From: an uncultured Ruminococcus sp.
GTDB taxonomy: Bacteria; Bacillota; Clostridia; Oscillospirales; Ruminococcaceae
Direction of reading: 5' to 3'
Assembly (NCBI GenBank): GCA_947177935.1
Contig: CAMWWG010000051.1
Location: 1 to 6,669 of the forward strand
DNA length: 6,669 nt
The first letter of the stretch is position 1. Each line of letters begins with the position of its first letter. Both the position numbers and the translations under genes were made by a program. The notes beneath the pieces were generated by a model. The model had not been told where the DNA came from. It made no database searches and saw nothing but the letters and a program-made list of their open reading frames with translations. Positions 1 to 6,465 of the stretch are shown here, piece by piece.

Positions 1-1
1 G

Positions 2-25
2 GATGGGGTTGTTATTTTATCATGA
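2..25 (+). CDS. Possible 3' end of an upstream gene overlapping recJ by ATGA
   Basis: One frame entering from the left edge reads DGVVILS and stops at TGA 23-25, which overlaps the recJ start codon ATG 22-24 in the classic four-base ATGA arrangement. That would mean translational coupling of recJ to a preceding gene. It also fits the lack of a well-spaced ribosome binding site for recJ in the 21 visible upstream bases. Only seven residues are visible, so the product cannot be named. Another frame also runs from the edge to a stop at 33-35, so the choice of frame is not secure. Confidence 0.3.
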   Translation, partial: DGVVILS

Positions 26-2064
26 AATGTATTAAAAAATGGAAAATCCACAGACCAGATCCGCAACATGTAGCAGCGCTCAAAGTTGCAGGTGATCTTT
101 CCGAAATCTGTTGCCGGGTGCTTGTCTCACAAGGTTATATTCATGTACAGCAGATGGCGGATGTCCTGGGCTGTCAGCAGTTAAGTGACCCGTTTCTGAT
201 CTGTGACATGCAGAAAGCCGCTGATTTGCTGAATCAGGCAATTGAAGACCAGAAAAAAATCTGTATTTACGGCGATTATGATTGTGATGGCGTGATGTCT
301 ACTGTGATTCTGTATTCGTTCCTAGCAGAGATGGGCGCAGATGTCAGTTGGAGAATTCCGGAACGTTCCGAAGGTTATGGACTGAATCCGGCAGTTGTCC
401 GGGAAATGCATGATGCCGGGACAGAACTGATTGTAACTGTGGATAACGGCATTTCAGCGATTCCCGAATCGAAATTAATCCGGGAACTTGGCATGGAGCT
501 GATTATTACGGATCATCATCAGCCGGGGGAAGAATTACCAGAGGCACTTGCTATTGTGGATGCCCACAGAATGGATAATGTTTCGCCATTCCGGTTATAC
601 TGCGGCGCAGGGATTGCATTATTATTAGTTGCCGCTATGAATGACGGCGATTTGCAGATGGCAATGGAACAGTTCGGCGATCTGGCGGCGATTGCTACGA
701 TTGCCGATGTGGTGTCTTTAACAGGCGAAAATCGGTTTTTAGTCAGCCGGGGATTGGAATATCTGGAGAATACAGAACGTGCCGGGTTGATTGCACTGCG
801 TGAAGTGAGTGGTTTATCTGGGAAGCCGTTGGATGCCGGGCGTGTTTCGTTCGGGATTGCACCCAGGATAAATGCCGCCGGGCGGATGGCATCACCGAAA
901 CTTGCTGTGGAGCTGATGCTCACAGAAGATCCGGAAATTGCCAAAGATCTTGCAGAACGGCTGAATCAGATCAATATAGAACGCAAAGAAACCGAGGCGG
1001 AAATTGTCCGTGCCATTGAACAGCAGATCCGTCAGCAGCCGGGAGTTCTCCATGACAGAGTGCTGTTATTTGTCGGCAAAGACTGGCATGCAGGCGTTAT
1101 GGGGATTGTGGCATCCAGAATGCAGGAACGTTATGGAAAACCCTGTTTTGTAATGTCCATCCAGGAGGGACACGGACACTGTTCTGCAAGAAGTTTCGGG
1201 GGATTTCATGTATTCAATGCTTTGACAGCCTGTGCGGATTTACTAGAGAAATTCGGCGGACATCCATCCGCAGGCGGATTTTCTCTCAAGGAGGAAAATA
1301 TTCCGGCATTCCGGGAGGCTTTGCAGGCATATGCGGCGAAAAATCATGAAGACATGCCATTTCTAGAAGTTCATGCGGCGTGTCTGTTAGAACCGGTGAT
1401 TATGACACCGGAATCCGTGAACAGCCTACAACAACTTGCACCATTCGGCGCTGATAATCCGGAACCGGTCTTTCTGGCAGAAAATGTGCTGGTGCAGAAT
1501 ATTTCTGCTACAACCAACGGCACACACACAAAAATAATAATCCGTCTCCAGAATCAGAATTACAAAGCAATGTTTTTTGGCAGATCACCGGAACAGACGG
1601 GAATTGTCGTTGGCAGGCATTATCACATGCTGGTACGAATGAAAATCAATGAATATCAGGGGAAAACTTCCGTGGAACTGACTGTGCAGGATGTTCTTCC
1701 TGCCGGATTACAACAGGTGAAAGTTCTCAATGCAATGCAGATTTATGACAAATACTGTCGTGGGGAGCGCCTGCCCGAAGAATATTATCAGGCAATGTGT
1801 CCGGATAAGCCGGAATTGGTGATGATTTATCAGGAAATTGCGAGAAAGCCTGTCGCAAGAGAAGATCTTGCGCCGTTTGTGATGCAGAGAAATATAAATT
1901 ACTGCAAATTGCTGATTGCACTGGATATTTTTCAGGAACTGGGGTTGATTACTTATGATCCTGTCACAGGCATTGCAGAACGTGTGCCGGTGATGCAGAA
2001 AGCAGATCTTGAAAGTTCTGGAATTCTTCGAAAAATCCGGGAACTTGCCGGAATTATTTGTTAA
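22..2064 (+). CDS. recJ: Single-stranded-DNA-specific exonuclease RecJ
   Basis: RecJ degrades single-stranded DNA 5' to 3' in the cytoplasm and works in RecF-pathway recombination, mismatch repair and base excision repair. The 680-residue product has the DHH phosphoesterase motifs in order: GDYDCDG at residues 84-90 (motif I), VTVDNGI at 138-144 (motif II), TDHHQ at 163-167 (motif III) and IADV at 227-230 (motif IV). These supply the Asp/His ligands for the metal ions. PRINAAGRM (281-289), WHAGVMGIVASR (355-366) and the DHHA1 signature GGHPSAGG (412-419) follow. An OB-fold-like region lies at about 450-556, and a C-terminal extension at about 560-680 is typical of longer Firmicutes RecJ proteins (E. 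coli RecJ is near 577 residues). ATG 22 gives a normal N-terminus, but the frame is open back to the window edge and no well-spaced ribosome binding site is visible, so the start is probable only. All catalytic motifs are intact. relA follows on the same strand after 83 bp. Confidence 0.95.
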   Translation: MKCIKKWKIHRPDPQHVAALKVAGDLSEICCRVLVSQGYIHVQQMADVLGCQQLSDPFLICDMQKAADLLNQAIEDQKKICIYGDYDCDGVMSTVILYSFLAEMGADVSWRIPERSEGYGLNPAVVREMHDAGTELIVTVDNGISAIPESKLIRELGMELIITDHHQPGEELPEALAIVDAHRMDNVSPFRLYCGAGIALLLVAAMNDGDLQMAMEQFGDLAAIATIADVVSLTGENRFLVSRGLEYLENTERAGLIALREVSGLSGKPLDAGRVSFGIAPRINAAGRMASPKLAVELMLTEDPEIAKDLAERLNQINIERKETEAEIVRAIEQQIRQQPGVLHDRVLLFVGKDWHAGVMGIVASRMQERYGKPCFVMSIQEGHGHCSARSFGGFHVFNALTACADLLEKFGGHPSAGGFSLKEENIPAFREALQAYAAKNHEDMPFLEVHAACLLEPVIMTPESVNSLQQLAPFGADNPEPVFLAENVLVQNISATTNGTHTKIIIRLQNQNYKAMFFGRSPEQTGIVVGRHYHMLVRMKINEYQGKTSVELTVQDVLPAGLQQVKVLNAMQIYDKYCRGERLPEEYYQAMCPDKPELVMIYQEIARKPVAREDLAPFVMQRNINYCKLLIALDIFQELGLITYDPVTGIAERVPVMQKADLESSGILRKIRELAGIIC

Positions 2065-2074
2065 TTATTATATT
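2045..2074 (+). promoter_or_regulatory. Weak candidate promoter for relA
   Basis: TTGCCG at 2045-2050 (four of six to the -35 consensus) and TATATT at 2069-2074 (five of six to the -10) are 18 bp apart. They overlap the last recJ codons and the AT-only stretch behind them. Such matches are frequent in AT-rich DNA, so this is only a suggestion that relA may also be transcribed separately from recJ. Confidence 0.2.
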
Positions 2075-2106
2075 TATATTTTTAAAAAATTAAAAAATGG
2101 TCAGAT

Positions 2107-2122
2107 CCGGCGCATCCGCCGG
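2107..2122 (+). promoter_or_regulatory. GC-rich hairpin in the recJ-relA spacer
   Basis: CCGGCG (2107-2112) and CGCCGG (2117-2122) form a perfect 6-bp stem around the tetraloop CATC, inside a spacer that is otherwise nearly pure A/T. It sits about 10 bases before the relA ribosome binding site and is followed by a short T run (GTGTTTT). The stem is directly visible. Whether it is a weak terminator/attenuator between recJ and relA, an mRNA-stabilising 5' end structure, or neither is inference. The T run is too short for a confident intrinsic terminator. Confidence 0.4.
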
Positions 2123-2132
2123 CAGGTGTTTT

Positions 2133-2140
2133 AAGGAGGT
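2133..2140 (+). promoter_or_regulatory. Strong ribosome binding site that fixes the relA start
   Basis: AAGGAGGT is a near-complete match to the anti-Shine-Dalgarno sequence. Its AGGAGG core ends 8 bases before ATG 2148. It rules against the earlier in-frame ATG at 2097, which has no binding site and would translate through the GC-rich hairpin. Confidence 0.85.
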
Positions 2141-2147
2141 TTTATCT

Positions 2148-4352
2148 ATGACAGAGGACAGAATTGTAACATTTGAGACGATGATGCAGAAGATTCTCAA
2201 TGGCGACAGGCAGTATGATTTCACAAAAATCCAGACAGCTTATAACTTCGCAGAAGAGGCGCACAAGGGACAGCTCCGTTCCTCTGGTCAGCCTTATATT
2301 GTTCATCCGGTTGCCGTGGCGGATATTCTGCTTGATCTGGGCATGGATACGGATACGATCTGTGCCGCACTCCTGCATGATGTTGTCGAAGATACTCCTG
2401 TGACTTATGAACAGGTCAAGAAATTATTCGGCAGAGATGTGGCGGATCTGGTCGACGGCGTGACAAAATTGGAGAAAATTCCTATTTTTAATAAAGATCA
2501 GCAGAAAGCAAAGGATATTTGCAAAATCCTGATTGCCATGAAAGATGATATCCGGGTCATTCTGATTAAGCTCTGTGACAGACTCCACAATATGAGAACG
2601 CTCCAGTACAGACCGGATTATAAACAGCAGGCGACAGCCTACGAAACTATGAATATCTATGCGCCAATTGCTGGTCGGCTTGGCATTGAGAAACTGCATG
2701 AGGAACTGGAAGACCTGTCTTTTTATTATCTGGATCCGTATGCTTATACGGACATTGTGAAACTGCTTGCCGCTGACAAAAAAGAAAGAGAGGATTTTAT
2801 CACATCCATCAAGGTGAAAATCTGGGAAAGACTGGCACTGCATGCGTCAAAATTTGATAAGACGCCACAGGTTGAAGGCCGTGCCAAAAGTATCTACGGC
2901 ATGTACAAGAAACTGTATGTCAAGCACAAGGATTTCAGTGAAATTTATGATAAATACGCCGTCCGGGTGATTGTTTCTACAAAAGACGAATGCTATATGG
3001 TATTGGGGATCATTCATGACATGTTTCGACCTATTCCGAATCGGTTTAAAGATTATATCCAGTCACCAAAAGAAAATAATTACAGATCCCTGCATACATC
3101 CGTTATCGGTGAGGAAGGCATTCCGTTTGAAGTCCAGATCCGCACACGGGAAATGCACCGTGATGCAGAGTATGGCATTGCCGCACATTGGAAGTATAAA
3201 GAGGGTGTTCAAGGCAAGGATCATCTGGACTCTCGGCTGAACTGGGTGCGTGAGGCACTGGAAGCACAGCAGACTTCGGATGATGTTGAGGAAATTGTCC
3301 GGATTATTAAAAATGAAGTCTCCCCGGAAAGTGTTGTTGTTGTACTGACACCACGGGGTGACACGGTTTCTCTTCCTGGCGGTGCAACGCCGATTGATTT
3401 CGCTTATAAGATTCATACGCAGGTCGGACACAAAGCAATGGGCGCAAAAGTCAATAACAGAATTGTCCCGTTGGATTATGAACTCCAGACCGGACAAATC
3501 TGTGACATTCTGCTCAGCAAAGAAGAAAAAGGGCCTAACAGGGCATGGCTTGAAATTGCAAAGACAACCAGCGCAAAATCCAAGATTCGTTTATGGTTCA
3601 AGAAAGAACGCCGGGAGGAAAATATCGAGACCGGCAAGGCCATGCTGGAAAAAGAATTCCAGAGATGTCGGATTCATATTCCTGAAAAAGATTATGGGAA
3701 ATTCCTGGAAGATGATCTGAAACGGCATAACTGTAATACACTGGAAGATTTCTATGCGTCAATCGGTTACGGTGGTGTGAGTATTCAAAAATTTGTGCCA
3801 CGCTGGAAAGATCTCTATCATAAATTATATTGTCAGGACGAAGAACCTAAGGCGAAACTTCCGGTAGTACAGCCGGTTTCCAAGCAGAAAAGCCGGATTG
3901 TCCTGGATGACATCAAAAATTGTGCCTATAAATTTTCACAGTGCTGTAATCCTCTGCCGGGGGATGACATTGTAGGGTTTGTGACAAGAGGTGGACACGG
4001 GATTTCCGTGCATACGGTTTCCTGTGTGAATTACCGTTCTGTAGTGAGACGCAATAATCCCGAAGAACTGGAAAGATGGTTTGACATTCAATGGACGGAT
4101 CACCAGGAAACAGCAATGCAGACAAGTATTGAAATCATTGCGCTTGACAGAATTGGTCTGATGTTCGATATTACGGCGATTCTCACAGAGGCAAGAATCC
4201 CGATTGTGCATTCTTCGTCAAGAAATCTCAAGAACGGAAATGCCATTGTAGATATTTGTCTGATGATTGTGAACAAATCACAACTGACAGCAATTTTTGA
4301 AAAAATCCGGAAAGTTAAGGGCGTGTTGACCGTCGAAAGAGCGTCCAATTAA
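2148..4352 (+). CDS. relA: Bifunctional (p)ppGpp synthetase/hydrolase, RelA/SpoT (Rel) family
   Basis: This protein makes and degrades (p)ppGpp, the alarmone of the stringent response, in the cytoplasm and on stalled ribosomes. From ATG 2148 it has 734 residues, normal for long Rel proteins. The hydrolase domain has the HD metal ligands H53, H77-D78 and D144, with E81/D82 after them and CDRLHNMRT at 143-151. These all stand at the positions known from Streptococcus Rel, so hydrolysis should be active. The synthetase domain has GRAKSIY (244-250), a catalytic Asp at 268 (YDKYAVRV), RFKD at 299-302, NYRSLHT at 311-317 and EVQIRT at 328-333. RFKD is the RXKD form found in bifunctional enzymes, in place of EXDD of synthetase-only RelA. 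A TGS domain (about 395-455), a helical region, a Cys-rich zinc-finger-like domain (C592, C599, C600, H622, C626) and a C-terminal ACT domain (about 658-734) complete it. Nothing is truncated. The symbol relA follows Firmicutes usage; rel would fit equally. Confidence 0.96.
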   Translation: MTEDRIVTFETMMQKILNGDRQYDFTKIQTAYNFAEEAHKGQLRSSGQPYIVHPVAVADILLDLGMDTDTICAALLHDVVEDTPVTYEQVKKLFGRDVADLVDGVTKLEKIPIFNKDQQKAKDICKILIAMKDDIRVILIKLCDRLHNMRTLQYRPDYKQQATAYETMNIYAPIAGRLGIEKLHEELEDLSFYYLDPYAYTDIVKLLAADKKEREDFITSIKVKIWERLALHASKFDKTPQVEGRAKSIYGMYKKLYVKHKDFSEIYDKYAVRVIVSTKDECYMVLGIIHDMFRPIPNRFKDYIQSPKENNYRSLHTSVIGEEGIPFEVQIRTREMHRDAEYGIAAHWKYKEGVQGKDHLDSRLNWVREALEAQQTSDDVEEIVRIIKNEVSPESVVVVLTPRGDTVSLPGGATPIDFAYKIHTQVGHKAMGAKVNNRIVPLDYELQTGQICDILLSKEEKGPNRAWLEIAKTTSAKSKIRLWFKKERREENIETGKAMLEKEFQRCRIHIPEKDYGKFLEDDLKRHNCNTLEDFYASIGYGGVSIQKFVPRWKDLYHKLYCQDEEPKAKLPVVQPVSKQKSRIVLDDIKNCAYKFSQCCNPLPGDDIVGFVTRGGHGISVHTVSCVNYRSVVRRNNPEELERWFDIQWTDHQETAMQTSIEIIALDRIGLMFDITAILTEARIPIVHSSSRNLKNGNAIVDICLMIVNKSQLTAIFEKIRKVKGVLTVERASN

Positions 4353-4358
4353 TAAATT

Positions 4359-4388
4359 AAAAATATTATTTTATTTGATAATATTTTT
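4359..4388 (+). terminator. AT-only inverted repeat after relA, possible weak terminator
   Basis: AAAAATATTA (4359-4368) and TAATATTTTT (4379-4388) are perfect 10-base complements around a 10-base loop, starting 6 bases after the relA stop. The right arm ends in five T, and the left arm begins with five A, so it would look similar from either strand. It has no G:C pair, so a stable terminator hairpin is doubtful. It may simply be AT-rich spacer between relA and the next gene. Confidence 0.25.
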
Positions 4389-4409
4389 CAGTGAAAGGCA
4401 GGCATTTTC

Positions 4410-4955
4410 ATGAATTTTGCAAATTTTCGGGGACATCTCCGGACGATCACCAGACATCGTCATGCCGTCATTGCAAACTGTTGGAAAGCAGGCATTTTCT
4501 GGCAAGGTCTGGGTCATGATCTGTCCAAGTATGCCCCCACGGAGTTCCTCCCGGGTGTGAAGTATTATCAGGGCAACCGGAGTCCCAACGAGCAGGAACG
4601 TTCTGAATTGGGGTACTCTTTGGCGTGGATGCACCATAAAGGCAGAAATAAACATCATTTTGAATACTGGACGGATTATTCTCCGGAAACAAAAAAGCTG
4701 GAACCCGTGAAAATGCCGTTGCGTTATGTAGCAGAGATGTTCTGTGACAGAGTCGCCGCAAGCAAGATTTATAACGGCGAGAATTACACGGACAGAGACC
4801 CATTGCGTTATTTTCTCAAAGCCAAAGCAAGAAGAATCATTCATCCGGAGACGTCAAGATTTCTAGAAACGCTCTTGAAAATGCTTGCAATCAAGGGAGA
4901 AGATTTTACATTTGCATGGCTTCACGGGTATCTGGATACACATGAAGATTATTAA
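4410..4955 (+). CDS. DUF5662 family protein, possible HD-like metal-binding fold
   Basis: The 181-residue product matches, from memory of the family, the DUF5662 proteins widespread in gut Clostridia. Their biochemical role is not known to me. Diagnostic stretches are GHDLSKYAPTEF (35-46), YYQGNRSPN (52-60), HHKGRNKHH (75-83), MPLRYVAEMFCDRVAASK (102-119) and IHPETSR (144-150). Histidines at 16/18, the H36-D37 pair and D113 follow the H...HD...D order of HD phosphohydrolases, and the paired histidines at 75-76 and 82-83 could add ligands. This is a pattern argument, not proof of activity. No signal peptide or membrane segment is seen, so it is probably cytosolic. ATG 4410 has only weak binding-site matches upstream (AAAGG 4394-4398, AGG 4400-4402). 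Composition matches relA rather than the AT-rich genes to the right, so it belongs to the core block. It starts 57 bp after relA and may be co-transcribed. Confidence 0.85.
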   Translation: MNFANFRGHLRTITRHRHAVIANCWKAGIFWQGLGHDLSKYAPTEFLPGVKYYQGNRSPNEQERSELGYSLAWMHHKGRNKHHFEYWTDYSPETKKLEPVKMPLRYVAEMFCDRVAASKIYNGENYTDRDPLRYFLKAKARRIIHPETSRFLETLLKMLAIKGEDFTFAWLHGYLDTHEDY

Positions 4956-4978
4956 AATATGATAGGAGCTGTTAGTTG

Positions 4979-5031
4979 TCAATTTCCCCCACTTTCGCTC
5001 GTTTTATTCTCTTAGAAGTGGGGGATTCTTG
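4979..5031 (-). mobile_element. IS200/IS605-like terminal hairpin, probable element-end remnant
   Basis: TCCCCCACTT at 4985-4994 and AAGTGGGGGA at 5016-5025 are a perfect 10-bp inverted repeat around a 21-base loop. Read on the minus strand, the stem is preceded by GCAAGAA and followed by AAATTGACAA. This resembles the right-end pattern of many IS200/IS605 (IS1341-type) elements, which have AAGAATCCC, a hairpin, then GGG and a TCAA-like end; that comparison is from memory. In such elements this segment is also the 3' scaffold of the TnpB guide RNA. No TnpA or TnpB frame is nearby: the DNA where an element body would lie holds the CatA-like gene on the other strand. It may be a remnant, a non-autonomous palindromic element, or a hairpin with another role. 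No T run follows the stem on either strand, so an intrinsic terminator is less likely. Confidence 0.4.
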
Positions 5032-5064
5032 CTGAAATTTGATAAAATCTAAAATTTAGAATTT

Positions 5065-5070
5065 AGGAGA
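5065..5070 (+). promoter_or_regulatory. Ribosome binding site of the CatA-like gene
   Basis: AGGAGA ends 9 bases before ATG 5080 and supports that start. Just upstream, TCTAAA-A-TTTAGA (5048-5060) is a 13-base near-palindrome that could be an operator or only AT-rich coincidence. I could not find a convincing -35/-10 pair for this gene. Confidence 0.7.
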
Positions 5071-5079
5071 AATAAATTT

Positions 5080-5709
5080 ATGTCAAATCATTATGAATTA
5101 ATAGATGACACAAATTGGCAACGTGCTATGCATTGTAGGATTTTCAGAAATAGTGTGGAACCATCTTTTTGTGTTACTTTTGAGGCGGATATTACGAATT
5201 TTAAAAGAAAAGTCAAAGCGCAAGGCTTTTCTTTTACAATAGCAATGGTTTATGCAATTTGTAAATGTGCCAATGAAATTGAAAATTTCAGATATCGATT
5301 TCTTGACGGAAAAATTGTTCTTTTTGATAAAATTGACACTGCGTTTACTTATCTTAATCCTGAAACCGAATTATTTAAAGTTATCAATGTTCCTATGGCA
5401 GATAACATTAAGGATTATGTAGAATTAGCAACCAGAACCGCCAAAGAGCAGAAGGAATATTTTACTGCTCCGTTGGGAAATGATGTGTTTCAATGTTCGC
5501 CTATGCCTTGGGTTACTTATACGCATATTTCACATACTAATTCTGGTAAAAAAGATAATGCAACGCCTTTGTTTGATTGGGGAAAATATTATCTTAAAAA
5601 TGACAAATATTTTATGCCTGTTTCAGTACAAGCACATCATTCATTTGTAGATGGTATTCATATTGGCTTATTGGTTGATAAGTTGCAAAAATATTTTGAT
5701 GAATATTAA
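5080..5709 (+). CDS. CatA-like O-acetyltransferase (chloramphenicol acetyltransferase family)
   Basis: Members transfer an acetyl group from acetyl-CoA to a hydroxyl group; the best known detoxify chloramphenicol in the cytoplasm as trimers. The 209-residue product is close to the usual length (about 210-220). HHSFVDGIH at 186-194 is the family active-site signature HHxxxDGxH, with H187 as catalytic base and D191 as the structural Asp. R15 in NWQR matches the Arg that pairs with that Asp. S140 in SPMPW (140-144) matches the serine that stabilises the transition state, and GKYY (168-171) is also conserved. The N-terminal substrate side diverges from classical CATs: the usual HF or YF after WxRxx is HC (18-19), and the middle region is not CAT-like. 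Activity is likely, but chloramphenicol as substrate is not established; another xenobiotic or metabolite is possible. GC is about 31%, well below recJ and relA, suggesting transfer. The helical protein gene starts 23 bp later, probably in the same transcript. Confidence 0.85.
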   Translation: MSNHYELIDDTNWQRAMHCRIFRNSVEPSFCVTFEADITNFKRKVKAQGFSFTIAMVYAICKCANEIENFRYRFLDGKIVLFDKIDTAFTYLNPETELFKVINVPMADNIKDYVELATRTAKEQKEYFTAPLGNDVFQCSPMPWVTYTHISHTNSGKKDNATPLFDWGKYYLKNDKYFMPVSVQAHHSFVDGIHIGLLVDKLQKYFDEY

Positions 5710-5718
5710 ATACTGCAT

Positions 5719-5724
5719 GAGGGG
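5719..5724 (+). promoter_or_regulatory. Ribosome binding site that fixes the start of the next gene
   Basis: GAGGGG ends 8 bases before ATG 5733. The in-frame GTG at 5724 overlaps this site and so cannot be its start. This favours ATG 5733 and a 221-residue protein over a 224-residue one. Confidence 0.6.
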
Positions 5725-5732
5725 TGTATATC

Positions 5733-6398
5733 ATGGAAAATAATTTACATTTAAAAGTCAATGCGTTTAAATTATGGGCGAAATTAAATTATCCTGAAAT
5801 TACAGAAAACAATGATAATGGCGAATGGTGCTTTTGTCATGAATATGATGAAATGATTTCCTGTGTGTTAAATTTTATCGAAAATAATTCTGCGAAAAAA
5901 GCGACGAAACAAGTGATTGATGATTTATTATATGCGATTGCCAGAGATAATGAATGTAGTTGGATTATGACAGAATTAGAAAAATATTTAGAAAAATATA
6001 ATGAATGGTTTTCTTTATTGTGTCGGCAGAGTTTAAAAACAAATTATATAAATGCAAAATGGCAGTTTGCAGAGCATTTAAGAAATTATAAGGGTAATGA
6101 TAATTTACAAAAATTAATTTATGATTTTTTGCTAGTAGAAGATGAATATACACAAAGATTAGCATTAAAATCATTAGCTTATATTTATCCTGAACAAGCA
6201 GAACAATATGCAATTACATTTTGGGAAAGAAAAAAATTTGAAAATGGTACATTTGAAGATGAATATCAGAAAATTATGGTTTTACATGTTCTGTATCAAA
6301 TTCATTCGTCGAAGTTAAATGATTATTTAGATTTAGCAGAACAATCAAATTATCACTATCTTAAAATAAATGCACAAGAAATACGCAAAAATATATAA
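5733..6398 (+). CDS. Uncharacterised alpha-helical protein, possibly HEAT-repeat-like
   Basis: I do not recognise a specific family. The 221-residue product is rich in Asn, Glu, Lys, Leu and Tyr, with no signal peptide or clear membrane segment, so it is probably cytosolic. Much of it reads as amphipathic helices: about 38-51, 58-71, 76-89, 92-118, 122-135, 137-168 and 176-204. The stretch around YTQRLALKSLAYIYPEQAEQYA (139-160, in two adjoining halves, the first ending at AYIYP) resembles a HEAT-type helical hairpin with the alternating Leu/Ala spacing of that repeat. Such proteins usually act as binding scaffolds; no catalytic motif is visible. An acidic and Asn-rich segment with WCFCHEYDE lies at 32-40. 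GC is about 27%, the lowest in the window. It starts 23 bp after the CatA-like gene and probably shares its mRNA. A new promoter begins 6 bp after its stop. That the gene is real is well supported by length, binding site and composition; function is unknown. Confidence 0.75.
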   Translation: MENNLHLKVNAFKLWAKLNYPEITENNDNGEWCFCHEYDEMISCVLNFIENNSAKKATKQVIDDLLYAIARDNECSWIMTELEKYLEKYNEWFSLLCRQSLKTNYINAKWQFAEHLRNYKGNDNLQKLIYDFLLVEDEYTQRLALKSLAYIYPEQAEQYAITFWERKKFENGTFEDEYQKIMVLHVLYQIHSSKLNDYLDLAEQSNYHYLKINAQEIRKNI

Positions 6399-6403
6399 AA
6401 GGC

Positions 6404-6431
6404 TTGACATCTATAAAAAATATGATATAAT
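6404..6431 (+). promoter_or_regulatory. Near-consensus sigma-A promoter for the GNAT gene
   Basis: TTGACA at 6404-6409 and TATAAT at 6426-6431 are both perfect hexamers, 16 bp apart. TG at 6423-6424, one base before the -10, makes it an extended -10 promoter as well. Transcription would begin near 6438, giving a leader of about 28 bases. It lies 6 bp after the upstream stop codon, so the GNAT gene is an independent transcription unit. No obvious operator repeat overlaps it, which suggests constitutive and strong expression. Confidence 0.85.
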
Positions 6432-6465
6432 AAAATCATTAATTTATATATCAGGAGGTATTAAG

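Noticed and set aside
519..944. 141-residue open frame on the minus strand inside recJ
   Set aside because: It is antisense to the conserved DHH region of recJ and shows no domain or convincing start. Such antisense frames are common in genes of this composition.
2097..2147. Earlier in-frame ATG at 2097 adding 17 residues to Rel
   Set aside because: It has no ribosome binding site, would translate the hairpin, and the extra residues do not resemble Rel N-termini. ATG 2148 has an excellent site and puts H53, H77, D78 and D144 at their usual numbers.
4398..4499. Exact 12-base direct repeat GCAGGCATTTTC at 4398-4409 and 4488-4499
   Set aside because: Only two copies, one before and one inside the DUF5662 gene, with no matching structure around them. 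Probably coincidence.
4371..4844. 157-residue minus-strand open frame opposite the DUF5662 gene
   Set aside because: The plus-strand frame has clear DUF5662 motifs. The antisense product has no recognisable family, so it is a shadow frame.
4985..5025. The 10-bp hairpin as an intrinsic terminator of the relA-DUF5662 transcript
   Set aside because: The loop is long (21 bases) and no T run follows the stem on either strand. The flanking sequence fits an IS200/IS605-type end better, though termination is not excluded.
4976..5035. Tiny frame from TTG 4976, behind AGGAG at 4964-4968, encoding 19 residues across the hairpin
   Set aside because: It spans the IS-end-like inverted repeat, has a TTG start and no recognisable peptide features. 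The frame is easily explained by chance.
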